13,368 nucleotides of DNA from a bacterium UBA6154 (GCA_002422375.1 DIUQ01000057.1:947-14314), one strand, 5' to 3'. Positions 5,289-13,145 are shown, counted from the first letter of the stretch. A program made the numbers and translations. Notes: generated by a model from the sequence alone, not told the origin.

Positions 5289-7666
5289 ACAGGTTCCTTC
5301 TCCTTGGCCAATTTGCTCGGCCACCAAATTTTTGCCCCAATGTCATAAGCCAGCGCCGGTACCAGTGTTGTTCGCACAATAAATGTGTCAATGAGAACTC
5401 CCAATGCGACCGCGAATCCGACCTGTCGAAGGGCAACAAGTGGAAGTACACCCAAGACGAGGAATGTTGCGGCCAACACAATGCCGGCACTGGTGATCAC
5501 ACCGCCGGTCACGGTGAGGCCCTTGAGAATTCCAGGACGCGTGCCCAGGGTGAGTGTCTCCTCCCGCACTCGGGTCATCAAAAAGATGTTGTAGTCCACG
5601 CCCAGTGCCACGAGGAAGACAAAAGCAAAGAGTGGGAAGCTCGGGTCAGCGCCAGGGAAGTCAAAGATGTAATTGAATGCTAACGCGCAGGCGCCCAGTG
5701 TGGCGAAGTAGGACAGCAGCACGGTTCCAATCAAGATCAGAGGTGCATTGAAGGCCTTCAACAAAATAATCAAGATGATCAGAATGACAATAAGGACCGT
5801 CGGGATAATGACATTGCGGTCACGTAAATTTGCCTCGTTAATGTCGTAGGCAACTGCCGTTGGTCCACCAACGAGTGCTTGTGCTTCAGGAATTTCAGCA
5901 AATTCAGTGCGCAAGTCTCCGATCACAGCCTCAGCCTCTGTTGAATCAGACGGGTAGGCCAATGTCACCCGGAACAGAACGCGGGAGTCAACGGATTTCA
6001 CTTCGCCTGTTGTCTCGTCAACAAGTGGAACAGTGTCGGCAACACCCGGAGTTGCAGCGATAGTAGACAACACCACTTCGCTCGAGTCCTGGTTTGCTGT
6101 CACAATTGTCTCGCTCCCGAGGCCTGCCGCGAAGTGTTGAACGAGTACATCCTGACCAATAACAGAGTCAACCTCAGAAGCGTTAGTGAAAGACTCTGAC
6201 GTTGCAATGCCATCAGCCTTGAGTGTGGAGCTAAAGCCGGCGAAGACAAGAAGAACCAGAGCGGTAGCCACCCAGGTGACCCGGGGTCGGCGCCCAACCA
6301 GGTTAGAGAGTCGGGCCCATATGCCCGAGAGCTTGCTATCAGGTTCACCAACCGCAGGGACCTTGGGCCAGAAAGCCCAGCGACCGGAGGCAAACTTTGC
6401 CCGGTTGAAGGGTCCGCCCGAGGCGCTGAACACACGCATCAGCCCAAAGACAATCCACAGCACCACGGTGACGGCAGCGAGAATCCCTCCGGTCAGAACA
6501 AAGGGAGTCAAGGAAATGTCAATCACAAAACTCAGTCCAAAACCAATAACGGTGGGAACTAAGAACGCAAGGATCGGCAAAGTGATGCTGGGAATGGTCA
6601 GGAGTGCTGGCAGCAGTGTCAGCATGATCGCCATGGCCACAACGACTCCGACAGCGGACACCGGACCGGTGGACTTATTGGAATTCAGTTCGCTCAACAA
6701 CAGAATCATCAGGCCAATGGAAGTTGTTGCGGCTGAAGCAATGATTGGAGCGCGCACACCCTTAAAGGCTGCCCACACAGCATCCGTGTGAAATTCAAAC
6801 TTGTGTAACTCTTCTCTGTATCGACTAACCAAGAGCAGGGAATAGTCCGTGCCGGCACCAAAAACAAGCACCGTCAAAATGCCTTGGCTTTGTCCATTGA
6901 GCACCAGCACGTCACTATCCGCCAGCAGATACACGACCCCACTCGCCACTGCGAGTGCGAAGCCAGCGGAGATGAGTGGAATAAGCCACAGCACTGGACT
7001 GCGATAGACAAGAATCAAGATCAGGGCAACCACAAGAGCCGTGGCAATGAGCAACGCGCCATCAATGGCGCCAAAGACCTCGATCAAGTCGGCGAGGAAA
7101 CCACCTGGTCCGGTGACATTGATCTGCACTGATGGGAAGTCAGCCGCGTAGTCACGAATCGCATTAGTGATTTCAGCAAATGCCAATTCACCGGATTCCA
7201 ATTGTTCGGATCCTAGGTCACCGTTGACGTTGACCGTGATGAGGAGCGCTTCACCATCCTCGGAGGGAATGGGGAATAGCGGAGGAGGATCAAGGTAGGT
7301 CTGAACGCTTTCTCCATTAGACAGCGTCAAGCTGGGAATTCCAGCAATAAATTCACCGACAGTTCCTTGATCGGATGCGGTGAACATTGCGGAATCCGGC
7401 TTCGAGATCACAATGAGAATCGGCACCGAGTTGCTGTCGGCAAAGGCCGCCTGTTCGTCGCTGACCAAGGTTGACTCTGCTGAGGCGGGAAGGAATGCGG
7501 CATTGTCGTTTTCTTGTACCTGGCTCAGGCTGCCGGCCAGGGGACCGGCCCAACTTCCCACCAGCAGCCAGGCAATGGCAACGCCCACGGCAATCCATGT
7601 GGCAAGGCGGGCGCGACGGGATCCAATGCGCGCCGCAGGGTCGGTGGGGGACTGTGTTTCAACCAT
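5285..7666 (-). CDS. MmpL/RND-superfamily hydrophobe exporter
   Basis: From the ATG at 7666 the protein has 793 residues, in the usual MmpL range. It has the duplicated RND layout: TM1 (22-45), a large outside loop (about 46-198), a TM bundle, then TM7 (463-480), a second outside loop (about 482-617) and a last TM bundle (618-770). The two proton-relay motifs are visible: GAGTDYSLLLVSRYREEL around 270-286 and ALGVDYNIFLMTRVREE around 687-703. Actinobacterial homologues export lipids, siderophores or other hydrophobic molecules using the proton gradient; the substrate here is unknown. An extra hydrophobic stretch at about 358-427 sits between the first bundle and TM7. The frame also offers a GTG at 7711 and a TTG at 7684; the latter has TATGCG six bases upstream, an imperfect version of the promoter pattern seen elsewhere. 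No partner gene such as mmpS is visible. Confidence 0.9.
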   Translation of the reverse strand: MVETQSPTDPAARIGSRRARLATWIAVGVAIAWLLVGSWAGPLAGSLSQVQENDNAAFLPASAESTLVSDEQAAFADSNSVPILIVISKPDSAMFTASDQGTVGEFIAGIPSLTLSNGESVQTYLDPPPLFPIPSEDGEALLITVNVNGDLGSEQLESGELAFAEITNAIRDYAADFPSVQINVTGPGGFLADLIEVFGAIDGALLIATALVVALILILVYRSPVLWLIPLISAGFALAVASGVVYLLADSDVLVLNGQSQGILTVLVFGAGTDYSLLLVSRYREELHKFEFHTDAVWAAFKGVRAPIIASAATTSIGLMILLLSELNSNKSTGPVSAVGVVVAMAIMLTLLPALLTIPSITLPILAFLVPTVIGFGLSFVIDISLTPFVLTGGILAAVTVVLWIVFGLMRVFSASGGPFNRAKFASGRWAFWPKVPAVGEPDSKLSGIWARLSNLVGRRPRVTWVATALVLLVFAGFSSTLKADGIATSESFTNASEVDSVIGQDVLVQHFAAGLGSETIVTANQDSSEVVLSTIAATPGVADTVPLVDETTGEVKSVDSRVLFRVTLAYPSDSTEAEAVIGDLRTEFAEIPEAQALVGGPTAVAYDINEANLRDRNVIIPTVLIVILIILIILLKAFNAPLILIGTVLLSYFATLGACALAFNYIFDFPGADPSFPLFAFVFLVALGVDYNIFLMTRVREETLTLGTRPGILKGLTVTGGVITSAGIVLAATFLVLGVLPLVALRQVGFAVALGVLIDTFIVRTTLVPALAYDIGAKIWWPSKLAKEKEPV

Positions 7667-7723
7667 GCCCTGAGCGTGCAGCAAGTCGTGCGCATAGGCA
7701 AGTGGAATCACCGTGAACTGGGC

Positions 7724-7735
7724 TAGGGTCGGCTC
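7724..7735 (+). promoter_or_regulatory. -10 box and 6-nt spacer of a leaderless antiporter promoter
   Basis: TAGGGT (7724-7729) is followed by CGGCTC and the GTG start at 7736. The predicted +1 is the G of the start codon. The hexamer is GC-rich, so promoter strength may be modest. Confidence 0.5.
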
Positions 7736-9328
7736 GTGAACGGCGCCCTGACGACCCTGGCAATAGCCGGTGTGATCGCAGTTATCTTGGCCACCATCCT
7801 ACGTTCATTCGGTATTTCCATGTCGTTACCGCTGATAGGCGCCGGGATTCTGCTCAGCGTGGCTCCTATTGGTCCGGACTCACTCCCCGAACCAGAAATA
7901 ATTTTGGTGGCGGTCCTCGTCCCACTTGTCTTCGGTGAAGCTCTGGGTTCCTCCTATGTTGACCTGCGCAAAGTTGCGCGGCCGGTGTTGATCCTCGCCG
8001 TGGGTCTCGTCATTGTCACCACCCTTGCAGTCGGATTTGTCGGTGCGGCTGTTGCCGCACTTCCCATTGCCATTGCCATGGCACTGGGCGCAGTTCTGGC
8101 GCCCACCGATGCTGTCTCGGTCAGCGCCGTGGCGCGGCGAGCCTCGCTACCTCGGCGATTGGTGTCGGTCCTAGAAGGGGAAAGCCTAGTTAATGACGGA
8201 ACCGGATTAACGGCCCTCAAAGTCGCGACAGTAGCCGCCATTGCCGGCTCGGTCACGATGGTTGAAGTCGCCGTGGACTTCACCCTTGCTGTGAGTGTTG
8301 GGGTAGTTATTGGCCTACTTAGCGGCTACATCATGTCGCTCATACTCCGATACAGCCAAGACCTTGTACCTGCCAACGCTGTGGTGATTGTTGCCCCATT
8401 CGTCATCTTCTTAGCGGCTGAAGAATTTGAAGGCTCCGGAATTCTGGCGATTGTCGTTGCCGGGTTATTTGTCGCCCATCGACAAAACTCAGATCCTGGT
8501 GCTGCTGGACGAATTCAAAGTGTTGTGGTGTGGAAACACATTACGTTCATTCTGCAGGCGTTGGCGTTCTTCTTGATTGGTTTGGAAATTCCTGACGTTA
8601 TTCGCCGCTTGCAACCGGGTGATCTCCAAACAGTCATTGTCTTGGTGCTGGCCACGGTCGTCACCTTGATTGTGGCGCGCGCACTATTTGTCCTGGCCAT
8701 GGTGTTCGCAACTCGGTTAGCCAGAGGGGGTGCAGTAGGCGGTTCCACATTTGGTCGTGAAGCGGCCATACTTGCGTGGGCAGGGGCACGGGGCCCTATC
8801 TCCGGGCTTGCCGCCTTCTCCATTCCGTTAGTGACTGGTTCGGGGGCTCCATTTCCATACCGCGACGTGGTGCTGGCTACCAGCTTTATTGTGATCGCTA
8901 TTACGTTATTACTTGCGGAAACACTGGGTCCGGTTGCCCGCATGCTGAAAATCCCCAAAGACGACGACTCCGAGGAGTTAACTCGGGTAGACGCGGCACT
9001 TGCGCGGGCGGCCTTGAACCGGCTGGATGCCGCGGTAGACGAGTTAGCGGCTGCGGGGGACCCATTGAGTTCGGAGGCCATTGATTCACTGCGCAATAGT
9101 TTGTCGCGTCGCCTGGCCAAGGACACCCCGACTCCAGCAGCATCTCAATTAGTCACTGAAGAGATACAACTCAGTACGTTACTCAAGGTGGCGTCCTCTA
9201 TGGTTCATGCGGAGCAGGAGGAATTGATTCGAATGCGGGACGACGACGGACTCCCTGATGCCATTGTGCGTCCCCTGCTCCGTGAATTAGATGCTCGTGA
9301 GCAAGCACTTTCGCGCAAATATCGTTGA
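7736..9328 (+). CDS. CPA1-family (NhaP-type) monovalent cation/proton antiporter
   Basis: The 530-residue protein has about 12 hydrophobic segments in residues 1-405 and a hydrophilic C-terminal tail of about 120 residues. Family signatures include GAVLAPTDAVSVSAVARR (118-135, with T124-D125) and the ND ion-binding motif in EGESLVNDGTGL (147-158, N153-D154). A late AWAGARGPISGLAA segment matches the conserved arginine-containing helix of CPA1 proteins. It should exchange cytoplasmic Na+ (or K+/Li+) for outside protons in the plasma membrane; ion choice cannot be read from the sequence. The tail is helical and charged and may have a regulatory role. The GTG start is supported by the TANNNT box six bases before it and by the immediate hydrophobic first helix. 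The next gene downstream is an osmoprotectant importer, which fits a shared salt-stress role, but 171 bp and a fresh leader separate them. Confidence 0.93.
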   Translation: MNGALTTLAIAGVIAVILATILRSFGISMSLPLIGAGILLSVAPIGPDSLPEPEIILVAVLVPLVFGEALGSSYVDLRKVARPVLILAVGLVIVTTLAVGFVGAAVAALPIAIAMALGAVLAPTDAVSVSAVARRASLPRRLVSVLEGESLVNDGTGLTALKVATVAAIAGSVTMVEVAVDFTLAVSVGVVIGLLSGYIMSLILRYSQDLVPANAVVIVAPFVIFLAAEEFEGSGILAIVVAGLFVAHRQNSDPGAAGRIQSVVVWKHITFILQALAFFLIGLEIPDVIRRLQPGDLQTVIVLVLATVVTLIVARALFVLAMVFATRLARGGAVGGSTFGREAAILAWAGARGPISGLAAFSIPLVTGSGAPFPYRDVVLATSFIVIAITLLLAETLGPVARMLKIPKDDDSEELTRVDAALARAALNRLDAAVDELAAAGDPLSSEAIDSLRNSLSRRLAKDTPTPAASQLVTEEIQLSTLLKVASSMVHAEQEELIRMRDDDGLPDAIVRPLLRELDAREQALSRKYR

Positions 9329-9334
9329 CTAATG

Positions 9335-9458
9335 TGAGATCTGCACCATTTATGTGACAAATGACTCACGCAGTGCACTAATGCAGTCTCAACACTGTCG
9401 CGAACGTGTCGCACTGCCCTAAATGCACATAGGTTGTTTATTCATGAAATGAGATCTG
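9335..9458. repeat. Direct repeat TGAGATCTG in the region before the osmoprotectant operon
   Basis: TGAGATCTG occurs at 9335-9343 and again at 9450-9458. Between the copies lies another inverted pair, GCAGTGC (9370-9376) and GCACTGC (9411-9417), and the palindrome AGTGCACT (9372-9379). These could be sites for an osmotic regulator. I cannot assign a promoter confidently in this region. Confidence 0.35.
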
Positions 9459-9485
9459 AATGGATCAGATCGCCGTCAACCTATG
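9428..9485 (+). promoter_or_regulatory. Nested inverted repeats / structured mRNA leader before the binding-protein gene
   Basis: CATAGGTTG (9428-9436) and CAACCTATG (9477-9485) are perfect 9-bp inverted arms. Inside them GATCTGA (9453-9459) and TCAGATC (9465-9471) form a 7-bp hairpin with a 5-base loop. The outer stem ends three bases before the GGAG Shine-Dalgarno (9489-9492). If transcribed, the leader would fold into an extended stem next to the ribosome site. A DNA operator is the other reading. I do not recognise a known riboswitch class. Confidence 0.5.
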
Positions 9486-9488
9486 AGC

Positions 9489-9492
9489 GGAG
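9489..9492 (+). promoter_or_regulatory. Shine-Dalgarno site that decides the binding-protein start
   Basis: GGAG is followed by seven bases and ATG at 9500. It rules against the upstream in-frame TTG at 9434 and ATG at 9449, which would also place a charged stretch before the signal peptide. Confidence 0.7.
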
Positions 9493-9499
9493 TAACACA

Positions 9500-10468
9500 A
9501 TGATGAAATTCGCAAAGAAATTTGCGGTACTGGGGGCCGCTTCAGCGCTAGTCCTCACCGCCTGTTCCAGTGATACAGAATCAAGTGGAACAGATCAAGG
9601 CGACAGCGTCGCCGCACAAAACAGCCTCAGCGGCATCTCTGTCACCGTCGGGTCGAAAGACTTTGATGAGGCCCTCGTCCTGGGTGAAATGTTGGTGCAG
9701 GCGTTCCAGGCTGCTGGTGCTGATGTCGGTAACCAAGTTGGTCTCGGTGGCACAAGCGTTGCCAGAACAGCCCTCACTTCAGGCGAGATTGACGTGTATC
9801 CCGAGTACAACGGAACCGGCTGGGCCGTTCACCTGGAGCAAGAGGACCCGAGCTTTGACTCTGAAGTATTGACAGCAAACGTCAAAGAGATGGACTTAGA
9901 GAAAAACGGAATCGTGTGGATAGGGCGCTCTCCCTTTAATAACACATATGGTTTCGTGTCTAGTCCTGAAGCAACCGAAGCTAATGGCGGACCTTTCACC
10001 ACACAAACATTTATGGAGTACGTGCGGGATAACCCCGATGCCCTTGTCTGCATGGAGACGGAGTACCCAGATCGCCCTGACGGCTTGATCCTCACCGAAG
10101 AAGCCACAGGCATTGAAATGCCAGACTCCCAGGTGAGCATTTTGGACACAGGTGTGATCTACACGGAGACGGCGAACAACGTGTGCACCTTTGGTGAGGT
10201 CTACACAACGGACGGTCGGATCCCTGCGCTAGATCTGACACTCGTTGTCGATCCAGGTATCAACATTGTGTACAACGTGTCAGCAACCATGCGCGCTGAA
10301 ACATACGACCAAGCGCCAGACCAGTTCGAAAATATTGTGGCGGCAATTCTGCAACCACTCGACAACGATGTCATGGCGGAACTGAATAAGCGGGTATCAG
10401 CAGACGGTGAAGAAGCGTCCGTTGTTGCCAAGGAGTTCCTGGTACAAAACGGAATCATCGCCGGTTAA
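9500..10468 (+). CDS. proX: Osmoprotectant (glycine betaine/carnitine/choline-type) ABC substrate-binding lipoprotein
   Basis: The 322-residue protein opens with a basic tip (MMKFAKKFAV), a hydrophobic stretch and the lipobox LTAC, with C22 as the lipidation site. A Ser/Thr/Gly-rich linker follows. The mature domain begins near residue 46 with SVTVGSKDFDEALVLGEMLVQ, the opening of OpuC/ProX-type quaternary-amine binding proteins. SGEIDVYPEYNGTGW (94-108) carries the tyrosine-rich ligand region, and FGEVYTTDGRIPALDL (231-246) matches the second lobe. It should capture compatible solutes outside the membrane and pass them to the two permeases encoded downstream. The exact solute is not determined. 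Two cysteines in the mature domain (C184 and C229) could form a disulfide. The start is set by the strong GGAG site. It is first in a four-gene operon and is separated from the rest by a strong hairpin. Confidence 0.93.
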   Translation: MMKFAKKFAVLGAASALVLTACSSDTESSGTDQGDSVAAQNSLSGISVTVGSKDFDEALVLGEMLVQAFQAAGADVGNQVGLGGTSVARTALTSGEIDVYPEYNGTGWAVHLEQEDPSFDSEVLTANVKEMDLEKNGIVWIGRSPFNNTYGFVSSPEATEANGGPFTTQTFMEYVRDNPDALVCMETEYPDRPDGLILTEEATGIEMPDSQVSILDTGVIYTETANNVCTFGEVYTTDGRIPALDLTLVVDPGINIVYNVSATMRAETYDQAPDQFENIVAAILQPLDNDVMAELNKRVSADGEEASVVAKEFLVQNGIIAG

Positions 10469-10472
10469 TGGG

Positions 10473-10511
10473 AGTGGGCGCGGATCCCCTTCACGTGACT
10501 CCGCGCCCACT
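10473..10511 (+). terminator. Intercistronic 12-bp hairpin (partial terminator or mRNA-stabilising element)
   Basis: AGTGGGCGCGGA (10473-10484) and TCCGCGCCCACT (10500-10511) are perfect 12-bp inverted arms with a 15-base loop that holds the palindrome TCACGTGA (10491-10498). The following sequence is T-rich but has no run of T right after the stem. The hairpin begins five bases after the binding-protein stop, so it may protect the upstream message and lower expression of the membrane components, a common need in ABC operons. Confidence 0.65.
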
Positions 10512-10549
10512 ACTTCCTATTCGTTGATTTCATTTTGTGAGGAAATTAC

Positions 10550-11209
10550 ATGGACGGCATCCTGAGTTGGTTTAACTACCTTTCCACTCGCGGGGACCTC
10601 GTAACTGAGACGTTGCTGCAAACTCTGACATATGTAGTGTTGGTGACGGTGGCGGCAAGTGTGTTCGCCATTCTTGTGGGTGTCTCCACGCGCAATCATC
10701 CATTTGCCAAGGAACTCTCGCTATCCATTGCGAGTGTTTTTCTCACCATTCCGAGTTTGGCGCTGTTCACCATATTCATTCCGATAGTTGGCTTGGGTTT
10801 TAAACCGTCCTTCATTGCACTGTTCCTTTACGCACTGCTCCCGATCATGCGCAATACCGTGGCCGGACTGGACTCAGTGGATCCGAGCGTGTTGGAATCG
10901 GCGCGAGGCATGGGGCTGACATCAACTCAAGTATTAACCAAGGTGCAGTTACCCCTAGCTTGGCCCGTGATGCTGGCGGGCATTCGAGTCTCGGCGCTAC
11001 TCACTGTTGGTATCTCCGCCATTGCCACACTCGTTGCTGGCGGTGGCCTAGGTGACTTTATTAAGAGTGGTTTGGCGCGCCTCCCGTTGCCCAATTCCTT
11101 GGAAGCAATCTGGACCGGAGTGATCCTCTCGGTTGCCCTTGCATTTGCTCTTGACCTTTTACTTCGTGGCGTTGGTCGCGTCACCACTCCGAGCGGTGTC
11201 CGCTCATGA
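10550..11209 (+). CDS. proW: Osmoprotectant ABC transporter permease (first)
   Basis: The 219-residue membrane protein is of the binding-protein-dependent permease family (BPD_transp_1) and is the typical size for OpuCB/ProW-type subunits. About five or six hydrophobic segments are present. The cytoplasmic EAA-type loop that docks with the ATPase reads SARGMGLTSTQVLTKVQLPLAWPVMLAGI, in which the conserved G (RGMG) is present, around residues 117-145. It would form a heterodimeric channel with the second permease encoded at the operon end. GAGG at 10539-10542, seven bases before the ATG, supports the start. The stop overlaps the ATPase start by 4 bp (ATGA), so translation is probably coupled. 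The proW and proZ names are interchangeable for the two permeases. Confidence 0.93.
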   Translation: MDGILSWFNYLSTRGDLVTETLLQTLTYVVLVTVAASVFAILVGVSTRNHPFAKELSLSIASVFLTIPSLALFTIFIPIVGLGFKPSFIALFLYALLPIMRNTVAGLDSVDPSVLESARGMGLTSTQVLTKVQLPLAWPVMLAGIRVSALLTVGISAIATLVAGGGLGDFIKSGLARLPLPNSLEAIWTGVILSVALAFALDLLLRGVGRVTTPSGVRS

Positions 11210-12369
11210 CCGACATGGAGACCACCGTGCCAGAATCACATTCCGAGCCGTGCATTGTTTTAGAACACGTCACCAAGACCTATCCCGGTGTCGTGGAGCC
11301 GGCAGTCAAGGACCTCTCCCTCGAGGTCGCGACGGGTGAGATCCTTGTGCTTGTTGGCCCCTCAGGCTGTGGCAAGAGCACAACCCTTCGGCTCATTAAC
11401 CGCATGATCGAGCCAACATCAGGTCGAATTATTTACGAGGGTAAGGACGTCACCAAGGGTGATCCGAATGAACTCCGTCGGCGAATGGGATACGTCATTC
11501 AGCAGGTGGGCCTCTTTCCGCATCGCACCATTGCGGAGAACATTGCCACGGTACCCAAATTATTGAAGTGGCCGAAAAAGAAAATAAATGATCGTGTAGA
11601 CGAACTATTGGAGCTCGTCTCCATGGATCCCGGGATCTACCGCAACAGGTATCCCAAGGAGTTATCCGGTGGGCAAGCTCAGCGGGTGGGAGTTGCCCGA
11701 GCATTAGGTGCCGACCCTGATGTTCTCCTCATGGATGAACCTTTTGGCGCTATTGACCCCATTACACGTGATCGCCTTCAGAACGAGTTCCTTCGATTGC
11801 AGGAGGACCTGAAAAAGACGATTGTCTTTGTGACGCACGATATTGACGAGGCTGTAAAAATGGGGGACCGCATTGCTATTCTTCGAGATCAATCGGAGAT
11901 CGCGCAATTGGACAAACCAGAGGTGATTCTCACCGACCCGGCTGATTCATTTGTTGAGAATTTCCTTGGCTCCGGGGCGATTCTCAAGACGTTGACCCTT
12001 CGACGCGTCCGAGACATTGAGCTCTCGCAGCCGGTTGTTATCAAGCGTGGCACCAATCGTTCTGATGCGCTCGTCGCTTTGCACGAGTCCCATTTCCCGT
12101 TCGCGGTGCTGCTTGACGACTCAGATCATCCCATTGCCTGGGTGGACGAACGTGCACTCAATCGATCGGATTCATTGGACCGAGCCGGCTCCAGCATTAC
12201 CGTTCAAATCCAGCCTGAGGACACCTTGCAAGACGCACTCAGTGGCATGCTGCAAAGTGCTGCCGGAATGTCTGCCGTAGTCAACGGTCGCGGGCAATAC
12301 CTGGGCACTTGCAGCATTGAAAGTCTGGCTTCCATGCTGATCTCTGCGCCGAATGGATCCGGATCATGA
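11206..12369 (+). CDS. proV: Osmoprotectant ABC transporter ATP-binding protein with C-terminal CBS pair
   Basis: The 387-residue protein has all ABC ATPase motifs: Walker A GPSGCGKST (51-59), Q-loop QQVGLFPH (99-106), signature LSGGQAQR (153-160), Walker B VLLMDEPFGAIDP (173-185) and the H-loop histidine H211 in VTHDI. After residue about 260 come two CBS-like repeats: about 268-325, with a SDALVALHESHFPFAVLLDD core, and about 331-381. In OpuA-type importers such CBS domains sense ionic strength and gate transport (family knowledge), so this unit may switch uptake on under osmotic stress. It would energise import at the inner face of the membrane. Both ends show 4-bp overlaps with the permease genes. 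A second in-frame ATG at 11215 is an alternative start. Confidence 0.95.
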   Translation: MTDMETTVPESHSEPCIVLEHVTKTYPGVVEPAVKDLSLEVATGEILVLVGPSGCGKSTTLRLINRMIEPTSGRIIYEGKDVTKGDPNELRRRMGYVIQQVGLFPHRTIAENIATVPKLLKWPKKKINDRVDELLELVSMDPGIYRNRYPKELSGGQAQRVGVARALGADPDVLLMDEPFGAIDPITRDRLQNEFLRLQEDLKKTIVFVTHDIDEAVKMGDRIAILRDQSEIAQLDKPEVILTDPADSFVENFLGSGAILKTLTLRRVRDIELSQPVVIKRGTNRSDALVALHESHFPFAVLLDDSDHPIAWVDERALNRSDSLDRAGSSITVQIQPEDTLQDALSGMLQSAAGMSAVVNGRGQYLGTCSIESLASMLISAPNGSGS

Positions 12370-13139
12370 GTACGGCCATTGCTTCTATTGACCTTCCCAG
12401 CAAACGAAATGCTCGGATCCAGCAGCTCGATTTGATTGTCACCCCCATCTTCTTCTCACTGCTGGCGATCCTGCTCACGGTTGTCTGGATCTATTCGGAC
12501 TTTGATCGAACGACAGCCAGCATTTTGGAGCCCAGCCGTTTGTGGTCCCAATTCCAACAGCAGATTTATCTCGCGCTCTGGTCAACCGCGCTGGTGATTG
12601 TTGTGGCCATTCCGCTCGGGATCCTGGTGACCCGTGAAGGTGCACCGCGCCTCAAGAACAACCTGGTATCCATGCTCGGGTTGGGCCAGGCAATTCCGGC
12701 TTATGGCCTGATTGTGTTGTTCTTTGTTGCATTTGGTCAGGGGACTGTGACGGTTGTCCTGGCGCTGGCAACTTTCGCGCTTCTGCCTGTTCTCCGCAAC
12801 ACCATTGTTGGGCTAGAACAGGTGGACCAGTCGGTGATTGAAGCGGGAAAGGGCATGGGTCTGACCAGTGTGCAGCGTCTTAAAAAGATTGAATTACCGC
12901 TCGCTGTGCCCGTGATCATGGCCGGGATCAGAACCGCCACGGTGATCAACGTGGGTATGGCGACTTTGGCGTATCTCATTGGTGGTGGGGGACTGGGTGA
13001 AACCATTGCAGCGGGGTTGAAGAACGGACGACCCACCGCCATTTTTGTCGGCGCGGTGCTGGTGGCGTTGATTGCTCTCGTGCTTGATTTCCTGGGCGGT
13101 CTGGCGCAGCGCTATCTTCGGCCGAAGGGTTTGGCGTAG
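12366..13139 (+). CDS. proZ: Osmoprotectant ABC transporter permease (second)
   Basis: The 257-residue permease is a paralogue of the first one with an extra N-terminal part. Residues 1-20 are hydrophilic, a first TM helix lies at about 24-44, and a periplasmic-side stretch leads into the common BPD_transp_1 core. The EAA loop reads EAGKGMGLTSVQRLKKIELPLAVPVIMAGI, close to the copy in the first permease, and AYLIGGGGLGE matches ATLVAGGGLGD there. It should pair with the first permease to form the solute channel. It starts in a 4-bp ATGA overlap with the ATPase and ends the operon. No terminator is obvious before the next gene, which begins 18 bp later. Confidence 0.93.
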   Translation: MSTAIASIDLPSKRNARIQQLDLIVTPIFFSLLAILLTVVWIYSDFDRTTASILEPSRLWSQFQQQIYLALWSTALVIVVAIPLGILVTREGAPRLKNNLVSMLGLGQAIPAYGLIVLFFVAFGQGTVTVVLALATFALLPVLRNTIVGLEQVDQSVIEAGKGMGLTSVQRLKKIELPLAVPVIMAGIRTATVINVGMATLAYLIGGGGLGETIAAGLKNGRPTAIFVGAVLVALIALVLDFLGGLAQRYLRPKGLA

Positions 13140-13145
13140 GCGCGT

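Noticed and set aside
6186..6791. 201-codon open frame opposite the MmpL gene
   Set aside because: It lies wholly antisense to a strongly supported membrane protein gene and has the S/T/R/P-rich composition of a shadow frame, with no domain or start signal.
7667..7711. Longer MmpL start at GTG 7711
   Set aside because: It would leave only 24 bp to the divergent antiporter and has no ribosome site or TANNNT box at the right distance. ATG 7666 is preferred, though TTG 7684 remains possible.
8515..9126. 203-codon open frame opposite the antiporter gene
   Set aside because: It is antisense to a conserved transporter, rich in A/S/T/R, and has no recognisable motif.
9434..9499. N-terminal extension of the binding protein from a TTG at 9434
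   Set aside because: It would put charged residues before a normal lipoprotein signal and ignore the GGAG site seven bases before ATG 9500; it also coincides with the inverted repeats.
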